The notes under the pieces: generated by a model
Databases searched by the model: none
What the model was told of the DNA's origin: nothing
The model's input: the letters and a program-made list of their open reading frames with translations, nothing else
Assembly: GCA_015178975.1 (NCBI GenBank)
Contig: WHVD01000092.1
Coordinates: forward strand, 248,001 to 312,000
DNA length: 64,000 bases
Direction: 5' to 3'
Source: Hysterangium stoloniferum
Taxonomy: Eukaryota > Basidiomycota > Agaricomycetes > Hysterangiales > Hysterangiaceae
Translations under genes and position numbers: made by a program
Part shown: in pieces, positions 21,778 through 32,991 of the stretch
Numbering within the stretch: position 1 is the first letter of the stretch
Layout: every line of letters begins with the position of its first letter

Positions 21778-23652
21778 ATGTCTACTTTCAACGAGATGAC
21801 TCCGGGGAATGATGATTCGGCAACGGCTGGGATCTACCTTTAAGACATTGAAGAGCTAACCTTAGTTTCCCCTGGTGTATTGAAACGGGACGAGATCGTT
21901 CAAGGGATGAGAGAGATATTCAGGGAGAAGCTTCAAGAACAATGGCGGTGTAACGAACCAGGCCATGATTTATGTTATCGGGGCCTTGATGATGAGCAGC
22001 ACATACAACTGTCTGCAAACCATATAGAGGTCTGGGTTGACGGGTTGGTGAGTAAAGTATAATGCTATTTTCATGTGATCTGTGTTACATGCGGCAGATC
22101 TCAGTGTCAAGGAGAAACGACCTGCCATGACCCACCGACTGTTGTTAAGATATCCACCAACACGACATCCAACCTCAGCCCCTATTGCAGTCATGCCGAT
22201 GACTGGAGAATGATCTCGCGGAGTCAGGGGACAATGTCAAGTATTGACATTGGCCCCGGGTACTACTGTGGAGTCGGTTTGGAAAGGGTTGGGATGAAAG
22301 TCCTTCACAGTGCTAGGACAGCTTCGCTGATCGCAAAGCTGACAATATACCGGGAAATCACACATTTGTTACCCGACCATGGTGCCTTTGGCAAGTTTCT
22401 ACACAAGCATCTTACGCTGCCAAAACTGGGAAAAATAGTTCAAGACAGTGCTGATTTAGCGAGGTAGGGGTACCTCAATCATTGAATACACTGGAAATAC
22501 TCATATCTGAGTCGTAGACCTATATACCCGCCTCAAATTCGGAGACGAGCGACGGAAGTTTTAGAGAGTTTCCCGATATTTTCACACATGCGGGGGAGCA
22601 GAAAAGGTCACACTACCCAGCTTATGACATTCTTGGCTTCAGCCTTCTTTTCTTGCCCCGGCGTTTATTGCTTTGATGGAGAGCCACTTGCCATGTCAAC
22701 TGCGATTACGTCATCACTATACAACGTTTTAGTCAAGTCACCGCTGCACACCAACTTGGATGAGGTTGCATCAACATTTATCATACACATCGCCCATTAT
22801 TCATCAGAATCTCATTATGTCTCAGGATTTGATTGGCGGTTACCCCTTTCCCCCCTTACGTATATCGTGGAAGGGATCTGCGACATGCGTCCGCTATCTG
22901 TAAAGGAGCTCACGGCGATCAGAGGTTGCATTGAATTCTGGTTACAACCGTGCGTCCTGCCATCACACCATTTCATCCTTCCCACCAAAACCATAACAGA
23001 GAATATCAGACACGACGACTTAGCCTTTATGAATATCCGATACCGCTTCTCGTGTGTTCCATTCAACAAGATGCATGGTTTCGAGAAATCGCTGGAACTG
23101 TATTGAGGGTTGTATTGAACGACATACCCATGCATATAGCGTCATTGACACTTCATCTTGATTTCGACGCGTTGGACTCACTATATGAGAGTATTGACTC
23201 CTTGGAAACCTTCTTCGACGACAGCACGCTTCTCACCGATCACGTCAACGAGCTGAAAGTGCTTTCTTCGCTCGTTGGGCCCATCGTACGGTACGTTCAC
23301 TATATTTTATCTTCCAGCACCGTCTTACATCCGCCCGTACAATTTTCCTACCAGTCTCACTCTGACACACACGTACCCAGGATGGGTTGTCCTAGTGTCT
23401 GGCAAAAAAATAATCGACTTGACTCTGAAGCTGATAGCTGGATCTTCCGAGCCAGAATCTGCGTGTACCACAGTGCGCAGCGTCAATACCATCGCCATTC
23501 TCGTTTCCCTCCTTCCACATTGTGACGCCATGCGCGGCTCGATCCATGGCCAAATCATCAGGGAGCTGTTTGAGGATTTAGATTTGACTGCACATTCCCT
23601 CCTTTGCGTGGTCGCTACACCTTCCACTTGTGTGTCGATAGGGTCTAATTAG
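21778..23652 (+). pseudogene. A family copy 4 (single nonsense codon)
   Basis: Exons are 21778-22047, 22105-22463, 22518-22949, 23000-23290 and 23355-23652, separated by GT..AG introns of 57, 54, 50 and 64 nt. The spliced length is 550 codons including the stop. The only visible lesion is codon 22, TAA at 21841-21843, where other copies have GAA; two deletions in exon 1 (3 and 9 bases) are in frame. An in-frame ATG at 21907 could restart translation and keep the Cys/His motif (CNEPGHDLCYR), CQGETTCHDPP, GPGYYCGVGLERVG, CPGVYCFDG, SPLHTNLDEVASTFII, CSIQQDAWFREI and the Ile/Leu-rich C-terminus. It could therefore be a recent pseudogene or an N-terminally short functional gene. Confidence 0.85.
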
Positions 23653-23928
23653 GCCCCCCAGTGGGCAATTAGTTTAAGGTCATTACAAAACTTAGGGTTT
23701 TATTTTATTTTTAAACCTATGTTCAGACTTGAGGTTTTTATAAGGGGTAAACATTTGTCTGGACTTAGAATAAAAACTTTGGTAAAAGTGTGTCCTAAAC
23801 AACAAGTTCAGATCACATCTAAAATTGAAGTAATAACTGAGTTCAAATCCATTTTAGGACTTAAAAGTTTTGTAAACAGGTTTAGATAATATTTTAGTGC
23901 CGCCTTAAATGTTGTAACTCCTGATGTG
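23653..23928. other. AT-rich insert with no array match
   Basis: Immediately after A copy 4, about 275 bp has no counterpart elsewhere in the array. It is AT-rich, has TTTTATTTTATTTTTAAA-like runs, and ends where E-type sequence starts (TAATGACCATCCCATCAT, also at 57064). It may be a small mobile element, but no convincing terminal repeats or target duplication were seen. Confidence 0.45.
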
Positions 23929-24745
23929 TAATGACCATCCCATCATATGGAATACCGCTACCGAATCTCGAAGAAGCCCCGCTACCTCAGTTCCCACGTC
24001 ACTTACCTAGGGTCACACAAAGGAAGCCATTGAAGAATAACAAAGAACAGTAGGAATAATCACTGATCCATCACAACATTTCTCTTGTTCACGCGAATCT
24101 TCTCTTCAAAACCCATGTTCAATCTCCAGGGTCAGCGATCTTATAGCCCAAAACCTTGCAATAAACAAGGGCCTTTAACCCATTCAATATCATGGTGGAT
24201 GAAATAAACATAAATATGACATCCTTGGGGGGTCATATTCATCTTCGACATAGCAATCACTGACGTGGAATTTTTTCACCTTGCTAACCTTCCCCAATGA
24301 TAACACAGTGCTGCTCTCCATTCACATCAACTTGGGTGGTTTCCTTGCTTGTGGAGTCCGTAATACACTATGTTCACCATCTTTCTCGTCCAATATTGTC
24401 TTTCATTTGTACATGAGATCTCCTCCCCAGTCCATTTCTGACGCAAATCACTCGGAGACCATATTGACCACGGGTGTTGGCTCTCAACAGAATAATTGCG
24501 GTTATACTGAACTAATAGCTGGATCGTCTGGCCTGGAATCTGCATGTACCACAGCTCTCAAGCTCTCTCCCCTCACCATTCTTGTTTATGTCCTTCCACA
24601 TTAAGGGACAATGCGCAGCTCAACGAACCGGTTCAACCTTGAATGTTTTGGGAATTTAGTTTCTACCCCTCATTCCTTCCTTTGCACGGTGGCCACACCT
24701 TTCACTGGTATATTGAAAGCAAGCAAGGAAGAGGATAATATCTTT
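23929..24745. pseudogene. E-type relic (minus) and divergent A exon relic (plus)
   Basis: The first part (23929-24250) matches 57064-57400 and holds a shifted minus-strand relic (MTPQGCHIYVYFIHHDIE). From about 24285 the plus strand encodes FPNDNTVLLSIHINLGGFLA, then YTELIAGSSGLESACTTALK and LTILVYVLPH. These correspond to A exon 4 (FFDDSTLLTDHIN) and exon 5 (LIAGSSEPESACTTVRS..ILVSLLPH). It is thus a second, strongly diverged A lineage that keeps only the 3' end. Confidence 0.55.
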
Positions 24746-25010
24746 CCCATTTCCTTTTTTTCCAGCTCGCTTTAGCGGCATTACAGCTGTTCCAAGTACC
24801 TAAGGCGGAGTTCAGAATTTCAAAAAAATCCCGCCACAGACAAATTGTACCATATCTCCAGAATGAGTGGCAATTAAGGCATTATAGCATTCTATGTGTA
24901 TGATATTGTATGGATCTATGTATATATGTATATATTTGCCCTTATGACAGGCTATTTAATATTCAGTGAAATATCATTGCAATGGTTCCCTTTCATTCAA
25001 TTCTCTCTAT
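24746..25010. other. AT-rich spacer, no gene seen
   Basis: About 265 bp with TATATGTATATAT-like low-complexity sequence. It has no recognisable array block and no ORF of note, and lies directly before the foldback element. Confidence 0.4.
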
Positions 25011-25228
25011 ATTTGCATATAAGCTGGTGGAATTAATACTATGTATTGTATCTAAACATCACCTGAGTTGTAAGGCCTAATACTACCTTTTGAACAAGTT
25101 ATATTACTCACTATCTAGTGTGCATACAGTAAAGTGGCACAACTTGTTCAAAGGGTGGTATTAAGCCTCACAGCTTAGGGTATATTCATACACAATATAG
25201 TATTAGTCCTACCAGCTTATATGCAAAT
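25011..25228. mobile_element. Foldback/MITE-like element
   Basis: This 218-bp element starts ATTTGCATATAAGCTGG and ends CCAGCTTATATGCAAAT, a perfect inverted end. The complementarity continues with gaps for about 90 bp per arm; for example TTGAACAAGTT on the left pairs with AACTTGTTCAA on the right. The central part is about 40 bp. No coding sequence is present. Immediately after it the A sequence resumes at CATTTCATCC within intron 3. Confidence 0.8.
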
Positions 25229-25990
25229 CATTTCATCCTTCCCACCAAAACCATAACAGTGAATATCAGACACAATGACTTACCTTTTATGAGTCTCATA
25301 TCCGGCTTCTATTGTGTTGCATACACCAAGATGCATGGTTTCGAGATATTGCTGGAGCTGTATTGAGGGTTTTATTGGCCGACATACCCATGCATATAGT
25401 GTCATTGACACTTCATCTTTATTTCGACGCATTGGACTCACTGTATGAGAGTATTGACTCCTTGGAAACCTTCTTCAACGACAGCACGCTTCTCACCGAT
25501 CACATCAACGAGCTGAAAGTGCTTTCTTCGCTCATTGGGCCCATCGTACGGTACGTTCACTATATTTTCTCTTCCAGCACCATCTTACATCCGCCCATAC
25601 AATTGTCCTACCAGTCTCATTCTGACACACACGAACCCAGATTGGGTTATCCTAGTGTCTGGCGAAAAAATAATCGACTTGACTCTGAAGCTGATAGCTG
25701 GATCTTCCGAGCCAGAATCTGCGTGTACCACAGTGCGCAGCGTCAGTACCATCGCCATTCTCGTTTCCCTCCTTCCACATTGTGACATTATGCGCGGCAC
25801 GACCACCGACAAATACTTCAATTACCGGGTGGAAAATTTAGATTTCACCGCGCGTTCCTTCCTTTGCGTGGTCGCCACACCTTCCACTTGTGTGTCAGTA
25901 CGGTCAAATCAGACCCCCCTATCAGTGTTGAAGGCACATGGTTGCCTTGACAAAGGTCTTACACCATCGATTGGACACACTTTCTAATCA
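25229..25990 (+). pseudogene. A family 3' half (exons 4-5 only)
   Basis: Begins in intron 3 (CATTTCATCC..AACAG) and continues with exon 4: CCIHQDAWFRDIAGAVLRVL, SIDSLETFFNDSTLLTDHIN and a splice donor. Exon 5 follows (LILTHTNPDWVILVSGEKII, DLTLKLIAGSSEPESACTT). A stop lies early in exon 4 (TGA near 25276). The usual stop codon TAG is mutated to CAG, so exon 5 would read on to about 25987. The sister copy is 57590-58212. Confidence 0.75.
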
Positions 25991-27250
25991 TTTCTCTTCG
26001 ATGATGCCGACACATCTCAACCGGTTGCAGCCGGTGGTGCAGATGTTATAAATCTATATGGTTTGAATCTATGTAAGAACCATATAGTCATTTTTCATTA
26101 TCGCCCCGAGCTCCTCAGTTGTCCCCATAAATGTGTTGAATACATTTGCACTAGCCGTGATTAGACTAACATCCACATTTTAAAGTAAGGTATCACTGGA
26201 GGTCTGAAAAAGGTCTCCCCACCCCCAATTCGATGCATGTTTCGTTCAGGCTCATCATACCTTCAGAGTAATGTTCAATCGTCAAGATCCATAATCTTCC
26301 CACCAAGGGCCTCCACAATGTGCTGGGCGAATTCCTTAAACTAATTTTCTTGCATTGAAAACTTGATGATAAATATGTTATAGGCCGAGCAAATATAAGA
26401 GCGCATACAGTCACTTTTCTCCGCCCCCGCGCGCTCTGCATGATGCACGCGTTGATGCCATACATGGATTGAATACACTCGCGGCCACCACCAGCGGCTA
26501 GACTGATATCCTATTTATCAATGACAATCATTTCAAACAGGACGCGAACTTGAGAGTTATATGAAGCTACATAATTTGATACAATTTTAAAGCGAAGATA
26601 GTCGCTTGTAATAGTCGCTGCGAGGTTCTCTACACTGGTGTTGAATATACTCCAATGACCGCTCGCTAGCAGTAACAATTTCAATCGAATACCACTACGG
26701 CGTTTCAAAGAAGGCGGTCCCACCATTCTTCTCGTGTCCTCTGTTTGGGAGAACAGGAAGCCGGGGCCAAGCCAATGGACAACACCATGATCAAGACACC
26801 GACATTTCTTCACATGTTGTGAGCGTTCACCTTGTTTAAGAGAAAAGTAGCTCGTGGTCATTTCAGGCGAAATCACATATCAACGACGAGCTGAAGAATA
26901 CCCACGACCCGCCGCGTGGAGTAGTCATTCCCCCAGATTTTCTGATTTATCGTCTGTTTCAATCTTAGCGTCAAACTACACGCCACGACGATTTATTTAC
27001 TCCCCATCCCGACAGCTCCCTGCTGCTTCCATGCCAGTTTACTGGCGTTCATTCCACCAATTGGTATGTTTGAATTATTTCATTGCGAATAGTATGGAAA
27101 AATTCATTTGATTCAATCTAATATTAAAGAACCATTTGACTAGATCCGTGTGCCTTGAGCGTTAGTTGTCGACCCCTGTTCCTTCCCATGCGTTATTCTC
27201 TACACCTTTCACTGCTGTGTCGACACCGTTGAGAATTCGAATTACGTCTT
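25991..27250. repeat. DE block, copy 4
   Basis: Nearly complete spacer, very similar to 58220-59580. Short minus-strand open stretches such as 26193-26465 repeat RISLRNSPSTL.RPLVGRLW in the sister copy. The consistent stop between the two exon-like minus-strand stretches means that no intact gene can be claimed. Confidence 0.6.
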
Positions 27251-27650
27251 CGTTTTCCGGAAAATACCCCCCGAAACATAATTATGTGGTTTTCAAACTG
27301 TTTCATTAAAACAATGCTAGTGAGTTCGTCGCAATAAAGGTGCTCGCCAAGGAGACACAGCTAGATGTCAGCTTTGACATTGCCAAGGCGTATAGTACTT
27401 CACAATCTTTAATCTACCTTGCAATCGTCACATCGAACAGTTCACTGAGCAAGACAGAGAACAAAGTATATTCATGTTCGACGGTCAGCCACCTCCTGAC
27501 AAATTGCTCTGAACTCCTCTTGCATATTGCAGCAGACGTTTCAATTAGTCATCTTTCTCTCAGACATTTGGGAAGATGCAAGCCCCATGATATGGCAAGG
27601 GCACACGAGGAATACCACCCTCATTGAGGCGATAAAAAGTTGTTTAAACT
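27251..27650 (+). pseudogene. B' block, copy 2
   Basis: The open stretch at 27340-27627 (starting at an internal TTG rather than an ATG) contains LAKETQLDVSFDIAKAYSTS, NSSLSKTENKVYSCSTVSHL and LGRCKPHDMARAHEEY. This is the best-preserved B' copy. It lies just upstream of A' copy 2. Confidence 0.5.
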
Positions 27651-28560
27651 AGAAATCCTGTGGTGGGATGATGATAGAATTGAATACGGATGGCCATTAT
27701 TCAACCAACAGACGGCTTGAGTTTAATTCTCGCTGCACGACTGTTGTCAAACTGGATGTTTCACTGCCAAGGAGAGACAAATTACCACGACCCCCCGACT
27801 ATGGTTGGGATGCTAGGGAGTCCAAGAACGCCACATCCTGCCTCACCCGGTATCTCAGTCATACCGCGGACTGGGGAATGGTCTCACAGCATCCTGGCTT
27901 GACGGGTCCCTGACCCAGAATTACACTCTGGGAAGACTTGGCAGACTAATCCAACAGAGCATTGATTGAATGAGGTATGGATATCTCAGTGTCAATCATT
28001 AAATACACTCGAAATACTCACGTCTTCGTAGACCCACGAAATTCCGGAGGAAGCGTCGATTGTTTTATCCCTGTTCTGGTGGTGTTCACTCTATGCTATA
28101 GACAGCGGAGAGATCACACTGCCAAGCTCCTGACATCTTTGGGTTTTACCTTCATATGGTGCCCCGGTGTCGATCATCTTGACGATCACATGTTGATACA
28201 CTTTGGGCGATTTGTATGATAAATGTCGATACAACATCATCAAAGTTGGTGTTTAGTGCTGGTTTGGCGGAACTATTATAAAATAATAACCTGATTGCAA
28301 TTACATTACTCATTGGCGGGCTTGTGTATTTCATGGAAACCATCTACCGCGTACGTCAGCAGTGTGTAGACGAAGTCCCGGTGGTTACTTGAATTTCTGT
28401 TATAACAGTGCATCGCGCCATCACACCTCATCCTGCTAACGAAAACCATTGTCGCCAGAATAGCCAGTCACGACGTTCAGTTAACGAAGATCCTATTCAG
28501 CTATTCGTGGGTTGCATCCACTAAGATTTATGGTTTCGACATGTTGCTGGAGCTGTATTC
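27651..28560 (+). pseudogene. A' copy 2
   Basis: Carries SNWMFHCQGETNYHDPPTMV, matching the A exon 2 entry CQGETTYHDPP, then a diverged remainder ending near TAA/TGA codons at 27900. The exon 3 relic at 28140-28350 is rearranged: a short minus-strand stretch (28152-28343) encodes LFYNSSAKPALNTNFDDVVS and TFIIQIA, so a piece of A' exon 3 is itself inverted here. Confidence 0.6.
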
Positions 28561-29010
28561 AAGATTATCCTGTGAAGCAATTTCAGAGCGCATACAATCA
28601 CTTCTTATTATTGATGCAGCTCTGTGCCGAGTCCGTGAGATCGATCATACCTTTGAATTTGTAGGGCTCGTGTTTTGTGACTAATAATTCAATATATTGT
28701 AGGACTAGATATATGTATCTCACAGGCAAGAGTTATTCCCGGACCATTCTTGACTCGAACCGTGACGACTTCATTAGGAATTCTTGAACCAGTCCAAGAA
28801 CACGTGCGGCCTTTGCCACACTGTCTTTGAAGGAAATTCCTACCCTTTTCGGACTGGCACTAGCATACCGCAGTTGTATTGTCGTCAAGAGTAATGCAAG
28901 TGGTATTCTATTTTTTCTGCTGCACTGAACACTTTCCCCGGAGTCATTACATGATGATGCATTACCCCGGCAAGAATCATATCTTCTGCCCACTTTGTGA
29001 TAATAATAGC
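28561..29010. repeat. F block, copy 2
   Basis: Aligns with 14030-14500 and 60900-61340. The longest minus-strand open stretch (28733-29071) has YYYHKVGRRYDSCRGNASSC and FKDSVAKAARVLGLVQEFLM. No function is recognised and the strand is uncertain. Confidence 0.4.
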
Positions 29011-29580
29011 CGATGATCAACTTGGAAATTTGTATCAGGGACAGAAGAGGGACTATCATGGCCAGCCCCAATGGAGCCGGTAAGAAAGCAGAAAAAGGGG
29101 ACAGACATGCATTCCTGGCATGGTGGATCTGTACGGACCAGACGAACTCCGCCTGCGATCGGTCAAGCTGCGTGAGTCGCAGTAGTGGATCACATTGTCA
29201 TCGTCGCATTGAAGAGCCATGTCCACGGATCAAGAGTATGAGCCTGAGGCGAAATAGTCCACTCGGCAACACAGGTAATGATAAAGCTAGGTGTAAGCAA
29301 GTATTGCCTGACATGGGATTATATCTGCAGTTTATTAATACAAATTTTGATGGACACGCCACAATCGAAGATATTCCAAGTTCGACCGTTACGTACCTCA
29401 ATAAAATCTACTCTGGTCTTACCTTACTCTTTGTATTCTTCAGACATTCTACAAAATTCCACCCGTTTCATGTGACCATTAACCTGAAGACTATCATTGA
29501 TCCGTGTTTCTTCTCATTGAAAGTTTTGAAAAACTTAAACGGGAAGAGCGCAATCTCGCCGGAGAAAGTCTGAGGTTGAC
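29011..29580 (+). pseudogene. C block, copy 4 (longest open copy)
   Basis: Open for 186 codons from 29013. It includes GAGKKAEKGD, SHCHRRIEEPCPRIKSMSLR, DMGLYLQFINTNFDGHATI and CAISPEKV before the stop at 29573. A possible 56-nt intron (GTAATGATAAAG..ATCTGCAG, about 29274-29329) sits before FINTN; it is open in frame here, so the reading frame alone cannot decide whether it is spliced. No domain is recognised. Confidence 0.5.
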
Positions 29581-29975
29581 AGCGCCAACTTAAATGCAGC
29601 ACCCAGTGAGCATCGCTCTGGAGTGCATTCATATATTCCTTGTCGATGCCACTTCTGGAAGGTCAGAAAAGCCGCATTGCAACTCTGACGCTCAATAATG
29701 CCAGAAATATTATACTATGGGGTGACAATTGACTAAACTATTATTAACTGCTGTGTGAACCTTCATCAGAAGGCGTAAGAAAGTAGTGAGGTAACTTAGT
29801 GCCCTGGGGCCTGTATGAGGGGTGAGGGGATGCTATTTACAAAGGCAAGGGTGACAGGCTGTGAGTCCTGTGTAAGCAAGGCCGCAAGGCTGTACCTTGG
29901 TGGAATTAACTCCGACTGACTGCGCCATAAACGCTCAGCACCCCTGTCTAATGTAAGTACGACTGCTACCCACCA
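29581..29975 (+). other. Conserved 5' flank of A copy 5
   Basis: Array-conserved flank that includes the GGCGTAAGAAAGTAG phrase and the RLYLGGIN-coding stretch, ending GACTGCTACCCACCA before the ATG. No independent gene is visible. Confidence 0.4.
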
Positions 29976-30637
29976 ATGTCTACTTTCAACGAGATGACTC
30001 TGGGGAATCACGATTTAGCAACGGCTGAGTGCTACATTGAAGACGTTGAGGAACTACCACCCTTAGTTTCCCCAGATGTATTGAGTTCAGAGCAACGGGA
30101 CCAGATCATTCAGACTGGGATGAGAGAGATATTCAGGGAGAAGCTTTAAGAACGATGGGGTTGTAGCGAACCCGGCCATGATTTATGTTATCGGGCCCCC
30201 GATGGCGAGCAGCACATGCAACTGTCTGCAAACCAAATAGAGATTTGGGTTGACGAGTGGGTGAGTAAAGTATAATGCTATTTCCTGTGATCTGGGTCAC
30301 ATGATGGGCATTTTAGTGTCAAGGAAAAACAGGCTACCATGACCCACCCAATGTTGTTAAGATATCCACCAACACGACATCCAACCTCAGCCCGTATCGC
30401 AGTCATGAGGATGACTGGGGAATGCTCTCATGGATTCTTGAGACATCATCAAGCATTGAAATTAGCCCTGGGTATTACTGTGGAGTCGGTTTGGAAAGGG
30501 TTGGGATGAAAGTCCTGCACAGTGCAAAGAAAGCTTCGCGATGACAAAGCTGACAATATACAGCCAAATAACGAATCAATTGTCTCAAGACAACGGTGCC
30601 TTTAGCAAGATTCTACGCAAGCATCTCACCTTGCCAA

Positions 30638-32991
30638 GATTGTGTTGGAATACGAAGTGAGTCTCATTATAGACGGATAAGGGCTACAATACATGTATCG
30701 TCCTTATATGTATACGCCTAGTAACTGCTTACTAATATAGGCGTATGGTCCATGCTTCTTGCTGCTCGCATATCAGATTCCCAAAATCCAACACACTCCC
30801 TCGAGCACAAGGAGATGACACTAAATCAGAGCACTCCCTTAAACATATCCTTGAGTTCATTTGCCTGAACTCCATGAGATAACCGCAACATCCTCCAAAT
30901 CCCTCAAGTGCGCTTCTTGAACCTCAAGTACTCCCATACAGTTGCCCATCGTTTCGACTCCCAATCCTATCCTGGATATTACAGGCGATAATGGCAAGTG
31001 GTGATGTTCGATAGCAATCCAGGATAAACTTGTTACATAGTAAAATGGTGATTCAGCCCTTTCCACGGGTGCACAATGATAAATGTGGATTGTACAAATT
31101 GTCGCTGTGTGAGTGTAGGTATGAATGAGTGTTGTAGTGCCAATGTAATGTGTGGTAAGCAATAAATGGTGCGATGTTAGAAGGGGGGGCAGTCGCTTTC
31201 TTGATACGTGGCGGTTCAATTGAACATTTGACACTGGTATGCTCAGTGGGTTTGACGTTGATGTACTTGGCAGCATTGACATGGTGTTGCACCATCTTCT
31301 CGTTGGCCAGTCCTGACGTTGTTTCACCTCCTTAACGTTCGCACTGGATCATTGAGATCCTATATGGACGTTGCCACTGCATTTTTTGAACGATGTTGAG
31401 ATTCCAGGTAAGTTTTCATCCATCCTGTCCTGGGGCTGATCATCTATGTGTAGCAAGGCTGTGACGGCAGCAACATCTCGTGGCAAGTTGTTCTGGGGCA
31501 GCGCTGGAACACTAGCATCCCTTTCAGTTATGCCTTCGTCACTGCTGATTGAATATGCAGGTATACGCTAACGATTTGCATGCATGATGGTCTCGACTGA
31601 TGGTTCTGATTACCGGCGTGTGTATGCTCTTCGAAATCTTTGAGCAGGTCCATGCAGGTGCATCGATCATCATCTTGTCTCGGCGACGTCTTTCACTTCT
31701 TGTATTGCAGGTGGCGATTGCAGCGTGATGAGCATGTTGTCTTGCATGACGTACTGGGTGTCCGCAGGTTTATTCCTTCCCTCAGCCTGTATGTCATTCA
31801 AGTCGACTAGACCTAGTCGTCGAGGTCATCCTTGAGCATTTGGTTGTCGTCACCGCACCTCGCCCTGTGTGGTATGCCTCGAAGTAAAATTCTTGGTTTT
31901 CTTCTTCCAATTCGTCACCCTATCACTAACATTCCTTTGCCTGTCTAGCTAATCACCCGGTTCAGCATTCCCTCCAGTAGGGCTCTTCCACCCCTCTGGC
32001 TCACGATGAGACTGCAATTTGGTCGCTACCTCAGTTATCTGCTGGGTTTTCCTGCATTCCATACTTTCGCATTTGTCTCTATCGCAGCTGTCGTTGATTG
32101 CGATATTGGCGGTAGTTGTGATTGGTGGTGCCTCGAAAAGGTGAGGACTTTCATCGATGCCCGGAACTGCCTGCGGGTCTTTGTACATTGAGTCCTCTCG
32201 ATTCGAGGTCTCGATTGTTCACAGTTCAGCTGTGGTTAACGGGAGCCATCCGTGACGCGTTTGACATTGACAGCTGTTCCTGGCTGTTGCATACGTGGCA
32301 GTCCTTGCATGTTGTGACGCGAGTCCTAATGCTCGCTATCCCTTCCTATCCCAAATCTAATGCACTCCCTCGAGCATGAGGGACTCGCAGTGACCATTCC
32401 CACTCCCTCAAATGATACATCCATACCGTCCAATTTTCCCAGTCCAAGTTTTCCTCACTGCAACTTCATCCTGATGCACCGTATCTCTCCAAGACATGAT
32501 AGTCATAGCATTCCCTCTGGTGAAGACAGCTTGTCTTTCCAGCTCACAATCAACCTGTCGGGGTTGGCCATCCTCAGGCTCAATGGCTCTGGGATTTTCA
32601 GCACCTCAGTCAGCCAGATCGTCGCAGCGCTATTGGAAGCGTGTGCAGGATATTACAGTTTTGAGTGTAAATTCTTGTTATGGTAATTACTGTAGAATTA
32701 GTGGTAGTATGTGAAGAGTGAAGTTTGCACAGTTAATGACAATGCGTGGAATGGCGGTTTGTGCAATGGGATTAAAGGTGGTCTACAACAGCACCTAGCT
32801 TTGGTGAACGGTAGCTAACCGTGATCCGTTTGTGTTTTGTGAAGTTGACATTTCGAATGTGCAGGAGTGCGCTGCCGGGGCCCATAACCTGTTGAGATAC
32901 AAAGTAATCTATAACAATATACTCAGTCTTTCGTTTACTTTATACGAGACTGAGTATATTGTTATAGATTACTTCGTATCTCAACAGATTG
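30638..32991. mobile_element. LTR element inserted in A copy 5
   Basis: The body is 30643-32986, flanked by GATTG at 30638-30642 and 32987-32991. The left end is a 151-bp LTR-like repeat (30643-30793, TGTTGGAATACG..AAAATCCAACA) that also occurs inverted at 54643-54792. The right end is a different 97-bp palindrome. After the left LTR comes CACTCCCTCGAGCA, and the same leader with part of an LTR end recurs at about 32330-32430, suggesting nested or chimeric elements. Minus-strand ORFs (such as 30857-31327 and 31949-32188) are not recognisable as gag or pol. Confidence 0.85.
32890..32986. repeat. 97-bp near-perfect palindromic terminus
   Basis: Left arm TGTTGAGATAC-AAA-GTAATC... and right arm ...GATTAC-TTC-GTATCTCAACA form two 40-nt arms with a single mismatch around a 17-nt loop. 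It forms the right end of the LTR element and abuts the GATTG duplication. It could fold into a long hairpin in RNA or single-stranded DNA. Confidence 0.93.

Noticed and set aside
22815..23627. Minus-strand open frames opposite A exons 3-5 (such as 22815-23135 and 23325-23627)
   Set aside because: They are mirror frames of conserved plus-strand exons with good splice sites. Similar shadows occur opposite every A copy.
24900..25240. tRNA gene suggested by paired arms
   Set aside because: The arms are about 90 bp and AT-rich, without a GGTTCRA-type B box or cloverleaf. A foldback element fits better.
32006..32714. Plus-strand ORFs of 61-108 codons inside the LTR element
   Set aside because: They do not resemble gag or pol and overlap one another in different frames. 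No evidence for coding.
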